DNA from: Comamonas aquatica NBRC 14918
GTDB taxonomy: Bacteria > Pseudomonadota > Gammaproteobacteria > Burkholderiales > Burkholderiaceae_C
Direction of reading: 5' to 3'
Assembly (NCBI RefSeq): GCF_000739875.1
Contig: NZ_BBJR01000024.1
Coordinates: 1 to 64,000 of the forward strand
DNA length: 64,000 nucleotides
This document shows, piece by piece, positions 26,222-36,163 of the stretch. The position numbers and the translations under genes are program-made. The notes under the pieces are model-generated. The model searched no databases. It was not told the DNA's origin and saw nothing but the letters and a program-made list of their open reading frames with translations. Position 1 is the stretch's first letter. Each line of letters starts with the position of its first letter.

Positions 26222-27505
26222 ATGACGCTCTCCCTTGTCCCTTCACGCGCCGCTTCCCGTTCGCCGGACTGTTTTTCACCCGGGCACCAGCGGCCACAAG
26301 GCAGGTGGCGCATGGCCGCCGCAGCGCTGGCGGTGGTGCTGGTGGCCGCGTGCGGCAAGACCGCGGACAAGCCCGCCGCGCAGAATGCACCGGCCAAGGT
26401 GGGCGTGGTGGTGTTGCAAAAGCAAAGCCAGATGCTGGACACGGTGCTGCCCGGGCGCACCCAGGCCTTCCTGAGCGCCGAGGTGCGGCCGCAGGTCAGC
26501 GGCATCGTGCAAAAGCGCTTGTTCACCGAGGGCGGCATGGTCAAGCAGGGGCAGCCGCTGTACCAACTGGATGCGGCCAGCCTGCGCGCGGCCGAAGCCA
26601 GCGCGGTGGCGGCCCTGGCCAAGGCCGAAGCCAGCCAGCAGACCCTGGAAGCCACGGCACGGCGCAATGCCGAGCTGGTGAAGATCACGGCCATCAGCCA
26701 GCAGGCCTATGAAGAAAGCCAGGCCGCGGCCAAGCAGTCGCGTGCCGACGTGGCCGTGGCGCGCGCCAACCTGGAGAACGCGCGCATCAACCTGAAGTAC
26801 AGCCGCATCGAGGCCCCGATCTCGGGCCGCATCAGCCTGTCCAGCGTCACCCCCGGCGCCCTGGTCACGGCCAACCAGACCACCCCGCTGACCGACATCG
26901 TGCAGATCGACCCGATGTACGTGGACTTCACCCAGTCTTCGGCCGATTTGCTGCAATTGCGGCGTGACTGGGAGGCGGGGCGCTATCAAAAGATTGAAGG
27001 CGACCAGATGCCGGTGCGCATCCGCCTGGAAGACGGCAGCGACTACCCGCACGAAGGCAAGCTGCAGTTTGCCGGCCTGATCGTCAACGCCACCATGGGC
27101 ACGGTCACGCTGCGCGCGGTGGTGCCCAACCCCGAAGGCCTGCTGATGCCCGGCATGTTCGTGCAGGCGCAACTGCCCACGGGGCTGGCGCCGGAGGCCA
27201 TCCTGGTGCCCCAGCAGTCGGTGACACGCGACCTGACGGGCCGCCCCAGCGTGCTGGTGGTCAAGGACGGCGATGTGGTGGAAAAGCGCGCCGTGGAGCT
27301 GAGCCGCGCCGTCGGCACCTACTGGCTGCTGGACAGCGGCCTGCAACCCGGGGAGCGCGTGGTGGTCGATGGCTTCCAGCGCATCAAGCCGGGCGATACC
27401 GTCAGCGTGGTCGAGGTGGACCTCAAGGCCAAGCAAGGGCCCAAGCGTGTCGATGCCCAGGCCGCTGCCGCGAATCTGCGCGCTGCCGTGCAGGCCTCCA
27501 AGTAA
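26222..27505 (+). CDS. RND efflux periplasmic adaptor (AcrA-like lipoprotein)
   Basis: The membrane-fusion protein of a tripartite pump carries a lipobox, LVAAC (the cysteine becomes residue 1), after a hydrophobic stretch. It then has the lipoyl halves around RTQAFLSAEVRPQVSG-like and SRIEAPISGRISL sequence, a coiled-coil hairpin (about 110-190) and a beta-barrel domain with a C-terminal membrane-proximal part. The start is uncertain: 26222 gives an unusually long leader of about 45 residues, and the ATG at 26312 gives a short standard lipoprotein signal. It is 18 nt upstream of the pump gene. Confidence 0.9.
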   Translation: MTLSLVPSRAASRSPDCFSPGHQRPQGRWRMAAAALAVVLVAACGKTADKPAAQNAPAKVGVVVLQKQSQMLDTVLPGRTQAFLSAEVRPQVSGIVQKRLFTEGGMVKQGQPLYQLDAASLRAAEASAVAALAKAEASQQTLEATARRNAELVKITAISQQAYEESQAAAKQSRADVAVARANLENARINLKYSRIEAPISGRISLSSVTPGALVTANQTTPLTDIVQIDPMYVDFTQSSADLLQLRRDWEAGRYQKIEGDQMPVRIRLEDGSDYPHEGKLQFAGLIVNATMGTVTLRAVVPNPEGLLMPGMFVQAQLPTGLAPEAILVPQQSVTRDLTGRPSVLVVKDGDVVEKRAVELSRAVGTYWLLDSGLQPGERVVVDGFQRIKPGDTVSVVEVDLKAKQGPKRVDAQAAAANLRAAVQASK

Positions 27506-27523
27506 GCGGGAAGCGATCGCACC

Positions 27524-30500
27524 ATGGCGCAGTTCTTCATCAACCGGCCCATCTTCGCGTGGGTCATCTCCATCGTCATCATGCTGGCGGGGGGGCTGTC
27601 GATCTACACCCTGCCGCTGGAGCAGTACCCCGACATCGCCCCGCCGCGGGTGACGATCGGTGCGCAGTACACGGGCGCCTCGGCCGAGACGGTCGAAAAC
27701 TCGGTCACCCAGATCATCGAGCAGCAACTCAAGGGCATCGACAACATGCTCTACATGAGTTCGACCTCGGATGCCTCGGGCCGCGCGCGCACCACCTTGA
27801 CCTTTGCGCCGGGCACCGACATCGATGTGGCCCAGGTGCAGGTGCAGAACAAGCTGCAGTCGGCCATGAACCGCCTGCCCGAGGCGGTGAAAAGCCGCGG
27901 CGTGTTCGTGAACAAGGGGGGGCAGGACTACCTGGTCACCTACAGCTTCTACTCCACCGATCCGTCCATGACGCAGGTGGACATCGGCGACTACCTGAAC
28001 TCCAACCTGGTCGATGTGCTGGGCCGTCTCGACGGGGTGGGGGACATCAGCGTGTTCGGCACCAACTACGCCATGCGCATCTGGATGGATCCGGCGCTGA
28101 TGCAGAAGTACGCGCTGATGCCGTCGGACCTGATCAATGCCCTGAATGCCCAGAATGCCCAGGTGTCGGCCGGCCAGCTGGGGGCGTTGCCCGCCGTGAC
28201 CAACCAGCAGCTCAACGCCACCATCACCGCGCGCACCAAGCTGCAGACGGTGGAGCAGTTCGAGAACATCGTCCTCAAGGCCGCCACGGATGGTTCGGTC
28301 GTGACCATGAAGGACGTGGCCCGGGTCGAGCTGGGGCCGGACAACCTGACCGTGAAGTCCAAGCTCAACGGCATGGTGGGCGCGGGCCTGGGCATCGTGC
28401 TGGCCGATGGCGCGAATGCCATGCAGGTCTCGGATGCGGTCGCCGCCAAGCTGGCGGAGATGAAGGCTTTCTTTCCCAACGATATCGATTACTTCGTCAG
28501 TTCCGACTCGACGCCCTTTGTGCGCGCCTCGATCCACGAGGTTGTCAAGGCCCTGGGCGAGGCCATGGTGCTGGTGGTGATCGTGATGTTCATCTTCCTG
28601 CAGAACTTCCGCGCCACGTTGATTCCGGCGATTGCCGTGCCCGTGGTGCTGCTGGGCACCTTCGGTGTGCTGTCCGCGGCGGGCTACTCGATCAACACGC
28701 TGACCATGTTCGCCATGGTGTTGGCGATCGGCCTGCTGGTGGACGACGCCATCGTGGTGGTGGAAAACGTCGAGCGCGTGATGCACGAGACCGGGCTGTC
28801 GGCCAAGGAGGCTACGCGGCGTTCGATGCGCGAGATCACCTCGGCACTGGTCGGCATCGGCGTGACGCTGTCGGCGGTGTTCGTGCCCATGGCCTTTTTC
28901 GGTGGCTCCACCGGGGTCATCTACCGCCAGTTCTCCATCACCATCGTCGCGGCCATGGCCTTGTCGGTGTTTGTGGCGCTGACCCTCACGCCGGCCTTGT
29001 GCGCCACCATCCTCAAGCCGCCCTCGCAGCACGGCCATGAACGGCAGCTGCGCCGCGGCATCCTGGGGCTGAACGACCGCTTCTTCCGCTGGTTCAACCA
29101 CCACTTTGACGCCACGGCCCTGCACTACCAGGGCGGGGTGGTGTGGGCGCTGCGCAGGACCAAGCGCATGGCCCTGTTTTTTGTGCTGATCCTGGCGGCT
29201 GTGTGGCTGCTGCTGGCACGCCTGCCCACGTCCTTCCTGCCCGATGAGGACCAGGGTTTTGTCAGCGTCAGCGTGAACCTGCCCGCCGGTGCGGCCGATG
29301 CCCGCCTGCAGGAGGTGCTGGACCAGGTGCGCGATTACTTTGCCCAGCAGCCGGAGGTGATTAGCTTCAATCAGGTCTCGGGCCTGAGCGGTGACCAGAG
29401 CTCGGCGCGCGGCTTCGTGCGGCTCAAGCCCTGGGAGGCACGCCCGCTGGCGTCGCAGTCGGCCGCAGCGATTGCCCACCGGGCCACCCAGGAGCTGGCG
29501 GCCATCCGTGACGCGCGCATCTTCGTGACCCAGCCGCCTGCGGTGCGCGGCCTGGGCTCGAACGCCGGCTTCAACTTTGTGCTCAAGGACTTGAATGGCC
29601 TGGGCCACGATGCCTTGCTGGCGGCCAAGGACAAGTTCCTGGCCGAGTCGCGCAAGCACCCCGAACTGTCCAGCGTGCGCACCACCAACCTGGACGATGC
29701 CACCGAGCTGCGCCTGGACATCGACGACCGCAAGGCCGCGGCGCTGAACCTGTCGTACAGCGACATCAACAGCGTGCTGTCCAGCGCCATGGGCGGCACC
29801 TATGTCAACGACTTCTTGAACAACGGCCGCGTCAAGCGGGTGTACATCCAGGGCGATGCTCCGCACCGCATGCTGCCCCAGGACATTGCCAAGTGGAGCG
29901 TGCGCAACAAGAACGGCGAGATGGTGCCTTTCAGCGCCTTCTCCACCTCGTACTGGGCCTACGGTTCCCCTCAACTGGTGCGCTACAACGGTGCACCGGC
30001 CTATGAACTCGTGGGCAATGCCTCGCCGGGCGTGAGCTCGGGCGTGGCCATGCAGATCGTGGAGAGCATCTTGCGCGACATGCCCAACGGCATTGGCTAT
30101 GAATGGACGGGGGCCTCGCTGCAGGAGCGCCAGTCGGGGGCACAGGCGCCGCTGCTGTATGCCATCTCCATCCTGTTCGTCTTCCTGTGCCTGGCTGCGC
30201 TGTACGAAAGCTGGACCGTGCCGCTGTCGGTGATGCTGGCCGTGCCGCTGGGCGTGGTGGGGGCGCTGCTGGCCACCTATACGCGCGGGCTGTCGAACGA
30301 CGTGTACTTCCAGGTGGGTCTGCTGACCACGGTGGGCCTGGCCTCCAAGAACGCCATCCTGATCGTGGAGTTTGCAGTGCAGTTGCAGGAGCAGGGCAAG
30401 AACCTGTTCGATGCCACGGTGGAAGCCGTGCGCATGCGGCTGCGCCCCATCCTGATGACCTCGCTGGCATTCGGTTTTGGCGTGGTGCCGCTGGCGCTGG

Positions 30501-30679
30501 GCACGGGTGCAGGCGCCGGTGGGCGCAATGCCATCGGCACGGCGGTGCTGGGGGGCACGGTGGCGTCCACGGTGCTGGGCCTGTTCATGGTGCCGGTGTT
30601 CTTCCTGCTGGTGCGCAGCTGGTTCAAGAGCCGCTCGCGCCTTGATGACACCCCCGACCACCACGAAAGCGCTGCATGA
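27524..30679 (+). CDS. RND multidrug efflux pump (AcrB/HAE1 family)
   Basis: The 1051-residue inner-membrane pump begins MAQFFINRPIFAWVISI, as in the HAE1 family. The proton-relay aspartates of TM4 are D407 and D408 in GLLVDDAIVVVENVER, the same numbers as in AcrB. Two large periplasmic loops and 12 TM segments are implied. It exports hydrophobic drugs, detergents or solvents through the outer-membrane channel encoded next. Its stop overlaps the start of that gene by 4 nt. Confidence 0.96.
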   Translation: MAQFFINRPIFAWVISIVIMLAGGLSIYTLPLEQYPDIAPPRVTIGAQYTGASAETVENSVTQIIEQQLKGIDNMLYMSSTSDASGRARTTLTFAPGTDIDVAQVQVQNKLQSAMNRLPEAVKSRGVFVNKGGQDYLVTYSFYSTDPSMTQVDIGDYLNSNLVDVLGRLDGVGDISVFGTNYAMRIWMDPALMQKYALMPSDLINALNAQNAQVSAGQLGALPAVTNQQLNATITARTKLQTVEQFENIVLKAATDGSVVTMKDVARVELGPDNLTVKSKLNGMVGAGLGIVLADGANAMQVSDAVAAKLAEMKAFFPNDIDYFVSSDSTPFVRASIHEVVKALGEAMVLVVIVMFIFLQNFRATLIPAIAVPVVLLGTFGVLSAAGYSINTLTMFAMVLAIGLLVDDAIVVVENVERVMHETGLSAKEATRRSMREITSALVGIGVTLSAVFVPMAFFGGSTGVIYRQFSITIVAAMALSVFVALTLTPALCATILKPPSQHGHERQLRRGILGLNDRFFRWFNHHFDATALHYQGGVVWALRRTKRMALFFVLILAAVWLLLARLPTSFLPDEDQGFVSVSVNLPAGAADARLQEVLDQVRDYFAQQPEVISFNQVSGLSGDQSSARGFVRLKPWEARPLASQSAAAIAHRATQELAAIRDARIFVTQPPAVRGLGSNAGFNFVLKDLNGLGHDALLAAKDKFLAESRKHPELSSVRTTNLDDATELRLDIDDRKAAALNLSYSDINSVLSSAMGGTYVNDFLNNGRVKRVYIQGDAPHRMLPQDIAKWSVRNKNGEMVPFSAFSTSYWAYGSPQLVRYNGAPAYELVGNASPGVSSGVAMQIVESILRDMPNGIGYEWTGASLQERQSGAQAPLLYAISILFVFLCLAALYESWTVPLSVMLAVPLGVVGALLATYTRGLSNDVYFQVGLLTTVGLASKNAILIVEFAVQLQEQGKNLFDATVEAVRMRLRPILMTSLAFGFGVVPLALGTGAGAGGRNAIGTAVLGGTVASTVLGLFMVPVFFLLVRSWFKSRSRLDDTPDHHESAA

Positions 30680-32145
30680 TGACTTCTTTGAATTTGCGGC
30701 CTGCGGCCGCCGCTGCCCTGGCTGCCGTGCTGCTGTCGGCCTGCAACCTGGCTCCCCGTTACGTTTCGCCGGTGCCCGGCGTGCCGGATACCCTGAGTGG
30801 GGAGACGGGCACACCCGTGCAGGCCAGCACGGCCGCGCTGGATTTCGCACAGGCGCAAACCTGGATTCACAGCCCGCAGCTGCGCGAAGTGGTGGCACTG
30901 GCCTTGAGCCACAACCGCGACTTGCGCGTGGCCGTGGACAACATCGAAAAAGCACGTGCCCAATACGGCATCACGCGCGCCGATTTGCTGCCGGGCATCA
31001 CCGCGCAAGGCCAGGGCACGCGCAGCCGCAGCAGTGCGGAGCTGAGCAATTCCGGCCAGTCCACGGTCACTGAGCAATACACCGCGCAGCTGGGCTTTAC
31101 CAGCTATGAGATCGACTTCTGGGGCCGGGTGCGCAACCTCAGCGAGGCGGGCTTGCAAGCGTTCCTACAGTCGGGGCAGAACCAGCGCAATGTGCAGATC
31201 GGCTTGGTGGCCGATGTCAGCAATGCCTGGTTGACCCTGGCCGCCGACCTGGCGCGCCTGGAACTGGCGCAGAACACCTTGGACAGCCGTGAGAAGGCCT
31301 ACGCGCTGACCAAGCGCATGTTCGATATCGGGGCCACCTCGGGGCTGGTGATCGCGCAAAACCTCTCGACCGTTGAATCGGCCCGCAGCGATGTGGCCGC
31401 CTATACCTCGCAAGCCGCACGCAGTCGCAATGCCCTGCAATTGCTGGTCGGCGGCGCGGTGCCCGAGGCCTTGCTGCCCACGGCGCAGACCATGGCCGCG
31501 AACGATGCCAACAACATGGCTTTTGTGCCGGTGCCGCTGAACCTGCACTCCAGCGTGTTGTTGCAGCGCCCGGATGTGCAGGCGGCAGAGCACAACCTGC
31601 GCGCCATGAACGCCAACATCGGTGCCGCGCGGGCGGCCCTGTTCCCCAGCATCACGCTCACGGGCAGCATCGGTTCGGGCAGCCGGGAACTGGACAGCTT
31701 GTTTGGCGGTGGCAATGGCACCTGGAGCTTCATGCCGCAAATCAAGCTGCCCATTTTTGATGGGGGTCGCTTGCGTGCCGGCGTGCAGGTGGCCGAGGCC
31801 AACCAGCGCATTGCCACTTCGCAGTACGAAAAAACCGTGCAAACGGCCTTCAAGGAGGCGGCCGATGCGCTGGCCGACCGGGCACAGTGGGCCAACCGCC
31901 TGGGCGCGCAGACCGGCATGGTCTATGCCACGCAGAAAGCATTCGATTTGTCGGATGCGCGCTTTCAGGCCGGTGTCGACAACTACCTGACGGTGCTGGA
32001 CGCGCAGCGCAGCCTGTATGCGGCCCAGCAGACCTTGATCACCTTGCGCCTGGGCGAGCAAACCAACCGTGTCACGCTGTGGAAGGCACTGGGCGGGCAG
32101 GAGGCGGTCAATATGCCGGAGGTGCCTGCAGGTACAGCAGGCTAG
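30676..32145 (+). CDS. Outer-membrane efflux channel (OprM/NodT family lipoprotein)
   Basis: The 489-residue TolC-fold protein starts with a lipoprotein signal (AAVLLSAC, acylated C). The NodT features are APRYVSPVPGVP, TSYEIDFWGRVRNL, LLQRPDVQAAEHNLRA, AALFPSITLTGSIG and LPIFDGGRLRAGV. It forms the trimeric tunnel of the RND pump and is the last gene of the operon. Confidence 0.95.
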   Translation: MMTSLNLRPAAAAALAAVLLSACNLAPRYVSPVPGVPDTLSGETGTPVQASTAALDFAQAQTWIHSPQLREVVALALSHNRDLRVAVDNIEKARAQYGITRADLLPGITAQGQGTRSRSSAELSNSGQSTVTEQYTAQLGFTSYEIDFWGRVRNLSEAGLQAFLQSGQNQRNVQIGLVADVSNAWLTLAADLARLELAQNTLDSREKAYALTKRMFDIGATSGLVIAQNLSTVESARSDVAAYTSQAARSRNALQLLVGGAVPEALLPTAQTMAANDANNMAFVPVPLNLHSSVLLQRPDVQAAEHNLRAMNANIGAARAALFPSITLTGSIGSGSRELDSLFGGGNGTWSFMPQIKLPIFDGGRLRAGVQVAEANQRIATSQYEKTVQTAFKEAADALADRAQWANRLGAQTGMVYATQKAFDLSDARFQAGVDNYLTVLDAQRSLYAAQQTLITLRLGEQTNRVTLWKALGGQEAVNMPEVPAGTAG

Positions 32146-32198
32146 CCGTCTGCACGCGTGCGCAGGGCGCCCTGGCGCGCTCTGCGGCAGGCACCAAC

Positions 32199-32240
32199 AA
32201 AAAGGCCGATCTGCGAGGGGTATTGCAGATCGGCCTTTTT
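32199..32240. terminator. Strong bidirectional intrinsic terminator after the RND operon
   Basis: 16-nt arms, AAAAAGGCCGATCTGC and GCAGATCGGCCTTTTT, with a 10-nt loop. The GC core is 11 bp and a five-T run follows on either strand. Confidence 0.92.
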
Positions 32241-32365
32241 GCACAGTGCGTCCAGCGTGGGTCACATGGCCACGGGCAAACGGTAAATTGCCTTGGCGAT
32301 GAAATGGCGTTCTACATCGCCGGTGGGCGTTGCTTCCATGACTTGTAGTGTGCATGTCGCGCCGC

Positions 32366-32439
32366 AAAAAATGCTGCTGTCCTGCTATGAAATTCGAATG
32401 TTTTCGAAAAAAAATGCTGCGTTTTATGAAATTGCAGCA
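32366..32439 (+). promoter_or_regulatory. Repeated sites before the Lrp-family gene
   Basis: TGCTGC occurs at 32372-32377 and 32415-32420, 43 nt apart. Each is followed by TATGAAATT (32386-32394 and 32425-32433), and an inverted GCAGCA lies at 32434-32439. The spacing is about four helical turns. This pattern suits self-regulation by an oligomeric Lrp/AsnC protein, but no site has been tested. Confidence 0.45.
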
Positions 32440-32450
32440 AAATTTGCTTC

Positions 32451-32906
32451 ATGGATAAAATTGATCGGAAAATCCTTGCTGTATTGCAAGGCAATGCGCG
32501 TGCCAGCCTGCAGGACATCGGCCAGGCGGTGGGACTCAGCGCCTCGCCCTGCTGGACACGCATCAAGCGCATGGAGGACGAGGGTGTGATCGAGGGCTAT
32601 ACCGTGCGCATCAACCCCCAGACCCTGGGGTTTGCCGATACGGTGTTGTTGATGGTCACGCTCAACAGCCACAGTGACAACACGCTGGAGAAGTTTGGTG
32701 AACAGCTGGCCACCATCCCCGAGGTGGTGGAAGCGCACCTGGTCTCGGGCACCTACGACTACCTGCTGCGCGTGGTGGTCAAGGACACGCGCGATTACGA
32801 GCGCCTGCTGCGTGAAAAGCTCTACAAGATCAAGGGCATCCAGCACAGCCAGTCCATGTTCGTGCTGCGCACGCTCAAGCGCACCGAACTGCCGCTGGGC
32901 GGGTGA
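32451..32906 (+). CDS. Lrp/AsnC-family transcriptional regulator
   Basis: The 151-residue protein has the N-terminal helix-turn-helix (MDKIDRKILAVLQGNARASL, then GLSASPCWTRIKRME) and a RAM effector-binding domain (about 65-140, with VSGTYDYLLRVVVKD). It is likely an octameric or dimeric regulator sensing an amino acid. No divergent target gene adjoins it, so targets other than itself are unknown. Confidence 0.92.
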   Translation: MDKIDRKILAVLQGNARASLQDIGQAVGLSASPCWTRIKRMEDEGVIEGYTVRINPQTLGFADTVLLMVTLNSHSDNTLEKFGEQLATIPEVVEAHLVSGTYDYLLRVVVKDTRDYERLLREKLYKIKGIQHSQSMFVLRTLKRTELPLGG

Positions 32907-33028
32907 GGGGGCACACCTGCTGCGTAAGCGCTGTCCCCTTGATCTGGCGATGGTCGGCAGCATCTAAGGCACACTGCAGGCGTGCGCATCCTGCGGTCTC
33001 TCCCGCTCACCATTGACGAAGCCCCCTT

Positions 33029-33247
33029 ATGAAGACCATCGATGAAATGCTGAACCTGGATCTGCTGACACACGAGCAGCACGGTGCCATCAGCGCCTGG
33101 ATTGCACGCTCTGCGTCGCCGGATGACATCCTGCAGATGCCGGCCCCCCTGTGGCAGGCCGTGGAGCGTGCCAGTGAGGTGATGGGGGTGAACGAGGACT
33201 TGCTGCGCGTGCCTGCGCTGGATGCCGGCGGTGTGATGGAGGTGTGA
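33029..33247 (+). CDS. Unknown 72-residue protein
   Basis: No family was recognised. The product is helical in appearance: EMLNLDLLTHEQHGAISAWI, then ASPDDILQMPAPLWQAVERA, with an acidic C-terminus. There is no signal or membrane segment and no obvious Shine-Dalgarno before the ATG at 33029. Codon use looks like that of the neighbouring genes, which is why it is kept. It follows the Lrp-family gene by 122 nt. Confidence 0.55.
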   Translation: MKTIDEMLNLDLLTHEQHGAISAWIARSASPDDILQMPAPLWQAVERASEVMGVNEDLLRVPALDAGGVMEV

Positions 33248-33952
33248 GCCGCAAGCGCCTGAATGCCCGCTGCAGGCATGGCGTATGTCCAAGATGCCGA
33301 GGATTGGGCGTCTGCTTGGGGCCAGACACAGACAGCGGGCTCTGTTCTCGAGCAATGCGATTGCAGCATCCCAGATGCAGAGTCCAATTTGAAGAGCGGA
33401 TGCCAAAACCTGTCGCCGGTCATCGCTATGGCTGATTGGCATGTGTAGGTTCAGACGTAGTAGGTTGCCTGCTGCAAAAGTAACCCCGTCTGCCATGTTG
33501 CACCTATCAGTGACTTCTTTCTCGGCCAGATAGAGATCGGGTAATTCGTGGAGTGGATGACCTCGCTAGGACCCCAAGTGCTTGTCTAAACATGTCCTGA
33601 ACCATCCCACGGTGTCAGGTTCTCGTGTGGTGTGGACTAGCTCTGCAACCTGCGGGCGCGATTACCTGCCTTTCGCTGTTGGCTATGTATGGCTGTGCAC
33701 AGTCAGGACTAGGCGGCTGTGGACATGATCTTTGCAGCGTGTCACCTTGATAGTGATGTTTTTCCCCTTAGAGGTGGCCCTGCTGCGTTCAGCCACCGAA
33801 CTTCCATCTGCAGCGCACACAAGCGCATCACTGTGGTGCGCACGCGACGAATTTGCCTTTTGATTTAAGTTAAATCTTGTTGAGATTGATTGTTGTTTAC
33901 ATTAACGCTCTTTCATTTTCAAGGGCTGATACAGCCCAGAGGGAAGCGCGTG
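33248..33952. other. 700-bp low-gene-density spacer
   Basis: No supported gene on either strand; base composition drops toward 50% GC, and open frames carry no domains. The right end is the promoter region of the TonB-dependent receptor. This could be the remains of a lost gene, but no recognisable fragment was found. Confidence 0.5.
33873..33900 (+). promoter_or_regulatory. Possible Fur-type operator before the receptor gene
   Basis: An AT-rich stretch with the dyad AATCT-N5-AGATT and a TTGAGATTGATTG segment that loosely resembles Fur-box hexamers. The match is weak. The placing, 50-80 nt before a siderophore receptor, is the main support. Confidence 0.25.
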
Positions 33953-36088
33953 ATGACGCACAACAAACCAAGCCTGCAGCAGGGCGCAAGCAAGGGACAA
34001 CGCGGCGGGCTGCACCCTGTGGCAGCACTGGTACTGCTGGCATTGCCCAGTCTGGCCCAGGCCCAGCAGGACGCGGCCGAAGACATGGCGGCCTTGCCGG
34101 CCGTGCAGGTGAAAGCCTCGCAGTACGACGCCGACGATGTGCGCCCAGAAGGGGTGACCACGGCGACCAAGACCTACCTGGCGCCCAAAGACATACCGCA
34201 GACCATCGACACGCTGGAAGTCAGCAAGTACAAGAGCTACGGGATCAACGACCTGGCTGTGATGCTCGACGGCGTTCCCGGCGTGAACACCAACTACGAC
34301 ATGCGTGGGGAGGGTGTGATGATCCGCGGCTTCAGCGCTGACGCCGGGGACATTTACCGGGATGGCATCCGTGAATCGGGCCAGGTGCGCCGCAGCACGG
34401 CCAACGTGGAGCGCATCGAAATCCTCAAGGGACCGGGCTCGGTGCTGTACGGTCGGGGCGGGGGCGGGGGCATCATCAACCTGGTCAGCAAGCAGGCCCG
34501 TTTTGACGCCAAAAGCAGCCTGACCTTGCGCGGCGGATCCTGGGAGAACTTCGGTGGAACCATCGACATCAACCATGTGGTCAATCCGAATGTGGTGGTG
34601 CGCCTCACCGCCGATCGCGAGCAGGCGCACAGCTTCCGCAGCGGCATTCGCAACAAGAACGAGATGATCTCACCCAGCATCCTGGTGGACACGCGCACCG
34701 GGCTGCGCTGGACGGCACAGTACACCTACGACAACGTCTGGCGGGTGCCCGACCGTGGACCGTCGTACGAAACGCTGCCGGCCGGGGTGTCCATCCGCAA
34801 CGGTTTCCAGCATCCGGGCGACTATGTGGAGGACCGTCTGCGTGTGGCCCGCTCGGACCTGAGCTATGACTTCAACGACGACTGGAGTGTGCGCTGGGTG
34901 GCCAGCCAGCGGGAAGCCGATCAGGACTTCGACCACTACTTCGCCGGTACGTACAACGCGGTCACCGAGCTGATCCGCCCGAATTACGCCTGGCAGCAAA
35001 CCCAGAACCGCACCACCTCCAATATGGTGGACCTGTCCGGCAAGTTCCAGACTGGCAGCATCGGGCATGAGCTGCTGGTGGGCGTGGAGGTCAGCGAGGA
35101 GCTGCGCCGGCCCAAGGTCTATGGCACGGTGGCGGGATCGTTCACCTACGATCCGTTCAATCCGAATACCGGCGCATGGCCGACCAGGCCAGCCCGCGTC
35201 GCCCCGACGCAGAACAACCGCCATGAAGGGGAGACGCAGGCCGTGTACTTTCAGGACCTGATCAGCCTGACGCCCCAGTGGAAGCTGTTGGCGGGTTTGC
35301 GCCATGATCGCTTCAAGTTCCACTCGACCAACTATGTGACGGGATTCCAGCGTGGCTATGAGGGGTCATCCACCAGCCCCCGCGTTGGGGTGGTCTGGCA
35401 ACCTGTTCCCAGCCAGAGTCTGTATACGTCCTACAGCAAGAGCTATTCGCCCTATGGTGGGCGCGGCACCATCTCGGTGGACACCGCCGCGACGGCGGTG
35501 TACGACGACCAGCCGCAGCATTCCCGCCAGGTCGAGGCCGGCCTCAAGAGTGATTGGCTGGATGGTGCCTTGTCGACACAGCTGGCTGTTTACCAGCTCG
35601 AGCACTACAACATCCGCTATCGCCCCGATGCCACCAACCAGCCCACCGTGTGGGCGATCCGTGGCAAGGAGCGCTCGCGCGGGGTGGAACTCAGCGCCTC
35701 GGGGCGCGTGGCCTCCAGCTGGTATGTGCGCGGTGGCGTGGGCCTGATGAGTGCCAAAGTGGTGGAAGACCAGCAGGCCCCTGCGAATGTCGGCCTGGAT
35801 CTGCAGAACACCGCCAAGCGCAATGGCAATTTGTTCGTGCGCTATGCACCGTCCGGCCCCTGGTACGGGGAGTTGGGGGTGACCTACACCAGCGCCCGCT
35901 GGAGCAATGCGGCCAACACGGCGCGCCTGCCGGGCTATACCCGCTGGGATGCACTGGTGGGCTGGCGTGCAGCTCCCTGGACGGTGACGATGGCGGTCTC
36001 GAACCTGCTGGACACGGAGTACTGGCGCTCCAACGCCATGCCCGGAGCGCCGCGCACGTTCCTGCTGAGTGCGAACTACCAGTTCTGA
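33953..36088 (+). CDS. TonB-dependent siderophore receptor
   Basis: The 711-residue outer-membrane receptor has a signal peptide (ALVLLALPSLAQA), an N-terminal plug (about 40-190) with PQTIDTLEVSK, MIRGFSADAGDIYRDGIRE, VERIEILKGPGSVLYGRGGG and GGIINLVSK, and a 22-strand barrel ending in YQF. The pattern is that of hydroxamate or catecholate receptors (FhuE/FpvA/Fiu type); the ligand cannot be read. No siderophore synthesis or ABC genes adjoin it. ATG at 33953 overlaps a GTG (GTGATG), either of which could start translation. Confidence 0.92.
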   Translation: MTHNKPSLQQGASKGQRGGLHPVAALVLLALPSLAQAQQDAAEDMAALPAVQVKASQYDADDVRPEGVTTATKTYLAPKDIPQTIDTLEVSKYKSYGINDLAVMLDGVPGVNTNYDMRGEGVMIRGFSADAGDIYRDGIRESGQVRRSTANVERIEILKGPGSVLYGRGGGGGIINLVSKQARFDAKSSLTLRGGSWENFGGTIDINHVVNPNVVVRLTADREQAHSFRSGIRNKNEMISPSILVDTRTGLRWTAQYTYDNVWRVPDRGPSYETLPAGVSIRNGFQHPGDYVEDRLRVARSDLSYDFNDDWSVRWVASQREADQDFDHYFAGTYNAVTELIRPNYAWQQTQNRTTSNMVDLSGKFQTGSIGHELLVGVEVSEELRRPKVYGTVAGSFTYDPFNPNTGAWPTRPARVAPTQNNRHEGETQAVYFQDLISLTPQWKLLAGLRHDRFKFHSTNYVTGFQRGYEGSSTSPRVGVVWQPVPSQSLYTSYSKSYSPYGGRGTISVDTAATAVYDDQPQHSRQVEAGLKSDWLDGALSTQLAVYQLEHYNIRYRPDATNQPTVWAIRGKERSRGVELSASGRVASSWYVRGGVGLMSAKVVEDQQAPANVGLDLQNTAKRNGNLFVRYAPSGPWYGELGVTYTSARWSNAANTARLPGYTRWDALVGWRAAPWTVTMAVSNLLDTEYWRSNAMPGAPRTFLLSANYQF

Positions 36089-36129
36089 GTGCGCATCAGA
36101 CACGGATGCGCTACGTGGCGCATCCCCAC

Positions 36130-36163
36130 AAGCCTGGCGCAATCCCAAGTGGCCAGGCTTTTT
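36130..36163 (+). terminator. Intrinsic terminator after the receptor gene
   Basis: A 9-bp stem, AAGCCTGGC with GCCAGGCTT, a 13-nt loop and five T residues. It lies 41 nt past the receptor stop. Confidence 0.87.

Larger units (their letters stand above)
32146..32450 (+). other. Spacer with terminator and Lrp-type repeats
   Basis: No gene. The left half holds the bidirectional terminator of the RND operon (32199-32240). The right half is AT-rich and holds repeated TGCTGC/TATGAAATT units directly before the Lrp-family gene. Confidence 0.6.

Noticed and set aside
26276-30955. 1559-codon open frame on the minus strand opposite the RND operon
   Set aside because: It is antisense to clear RND genes, is rich in H, Q, R and G as expected for a shadow frame in high-GC DNA, and has no domain.
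33248-33952. Pseudogene or mobile-element remnant
   Set aside because: Composition is lower in GC than neighbours, but no recognisable protein fragment, terminal repeat or target duplication was seen.
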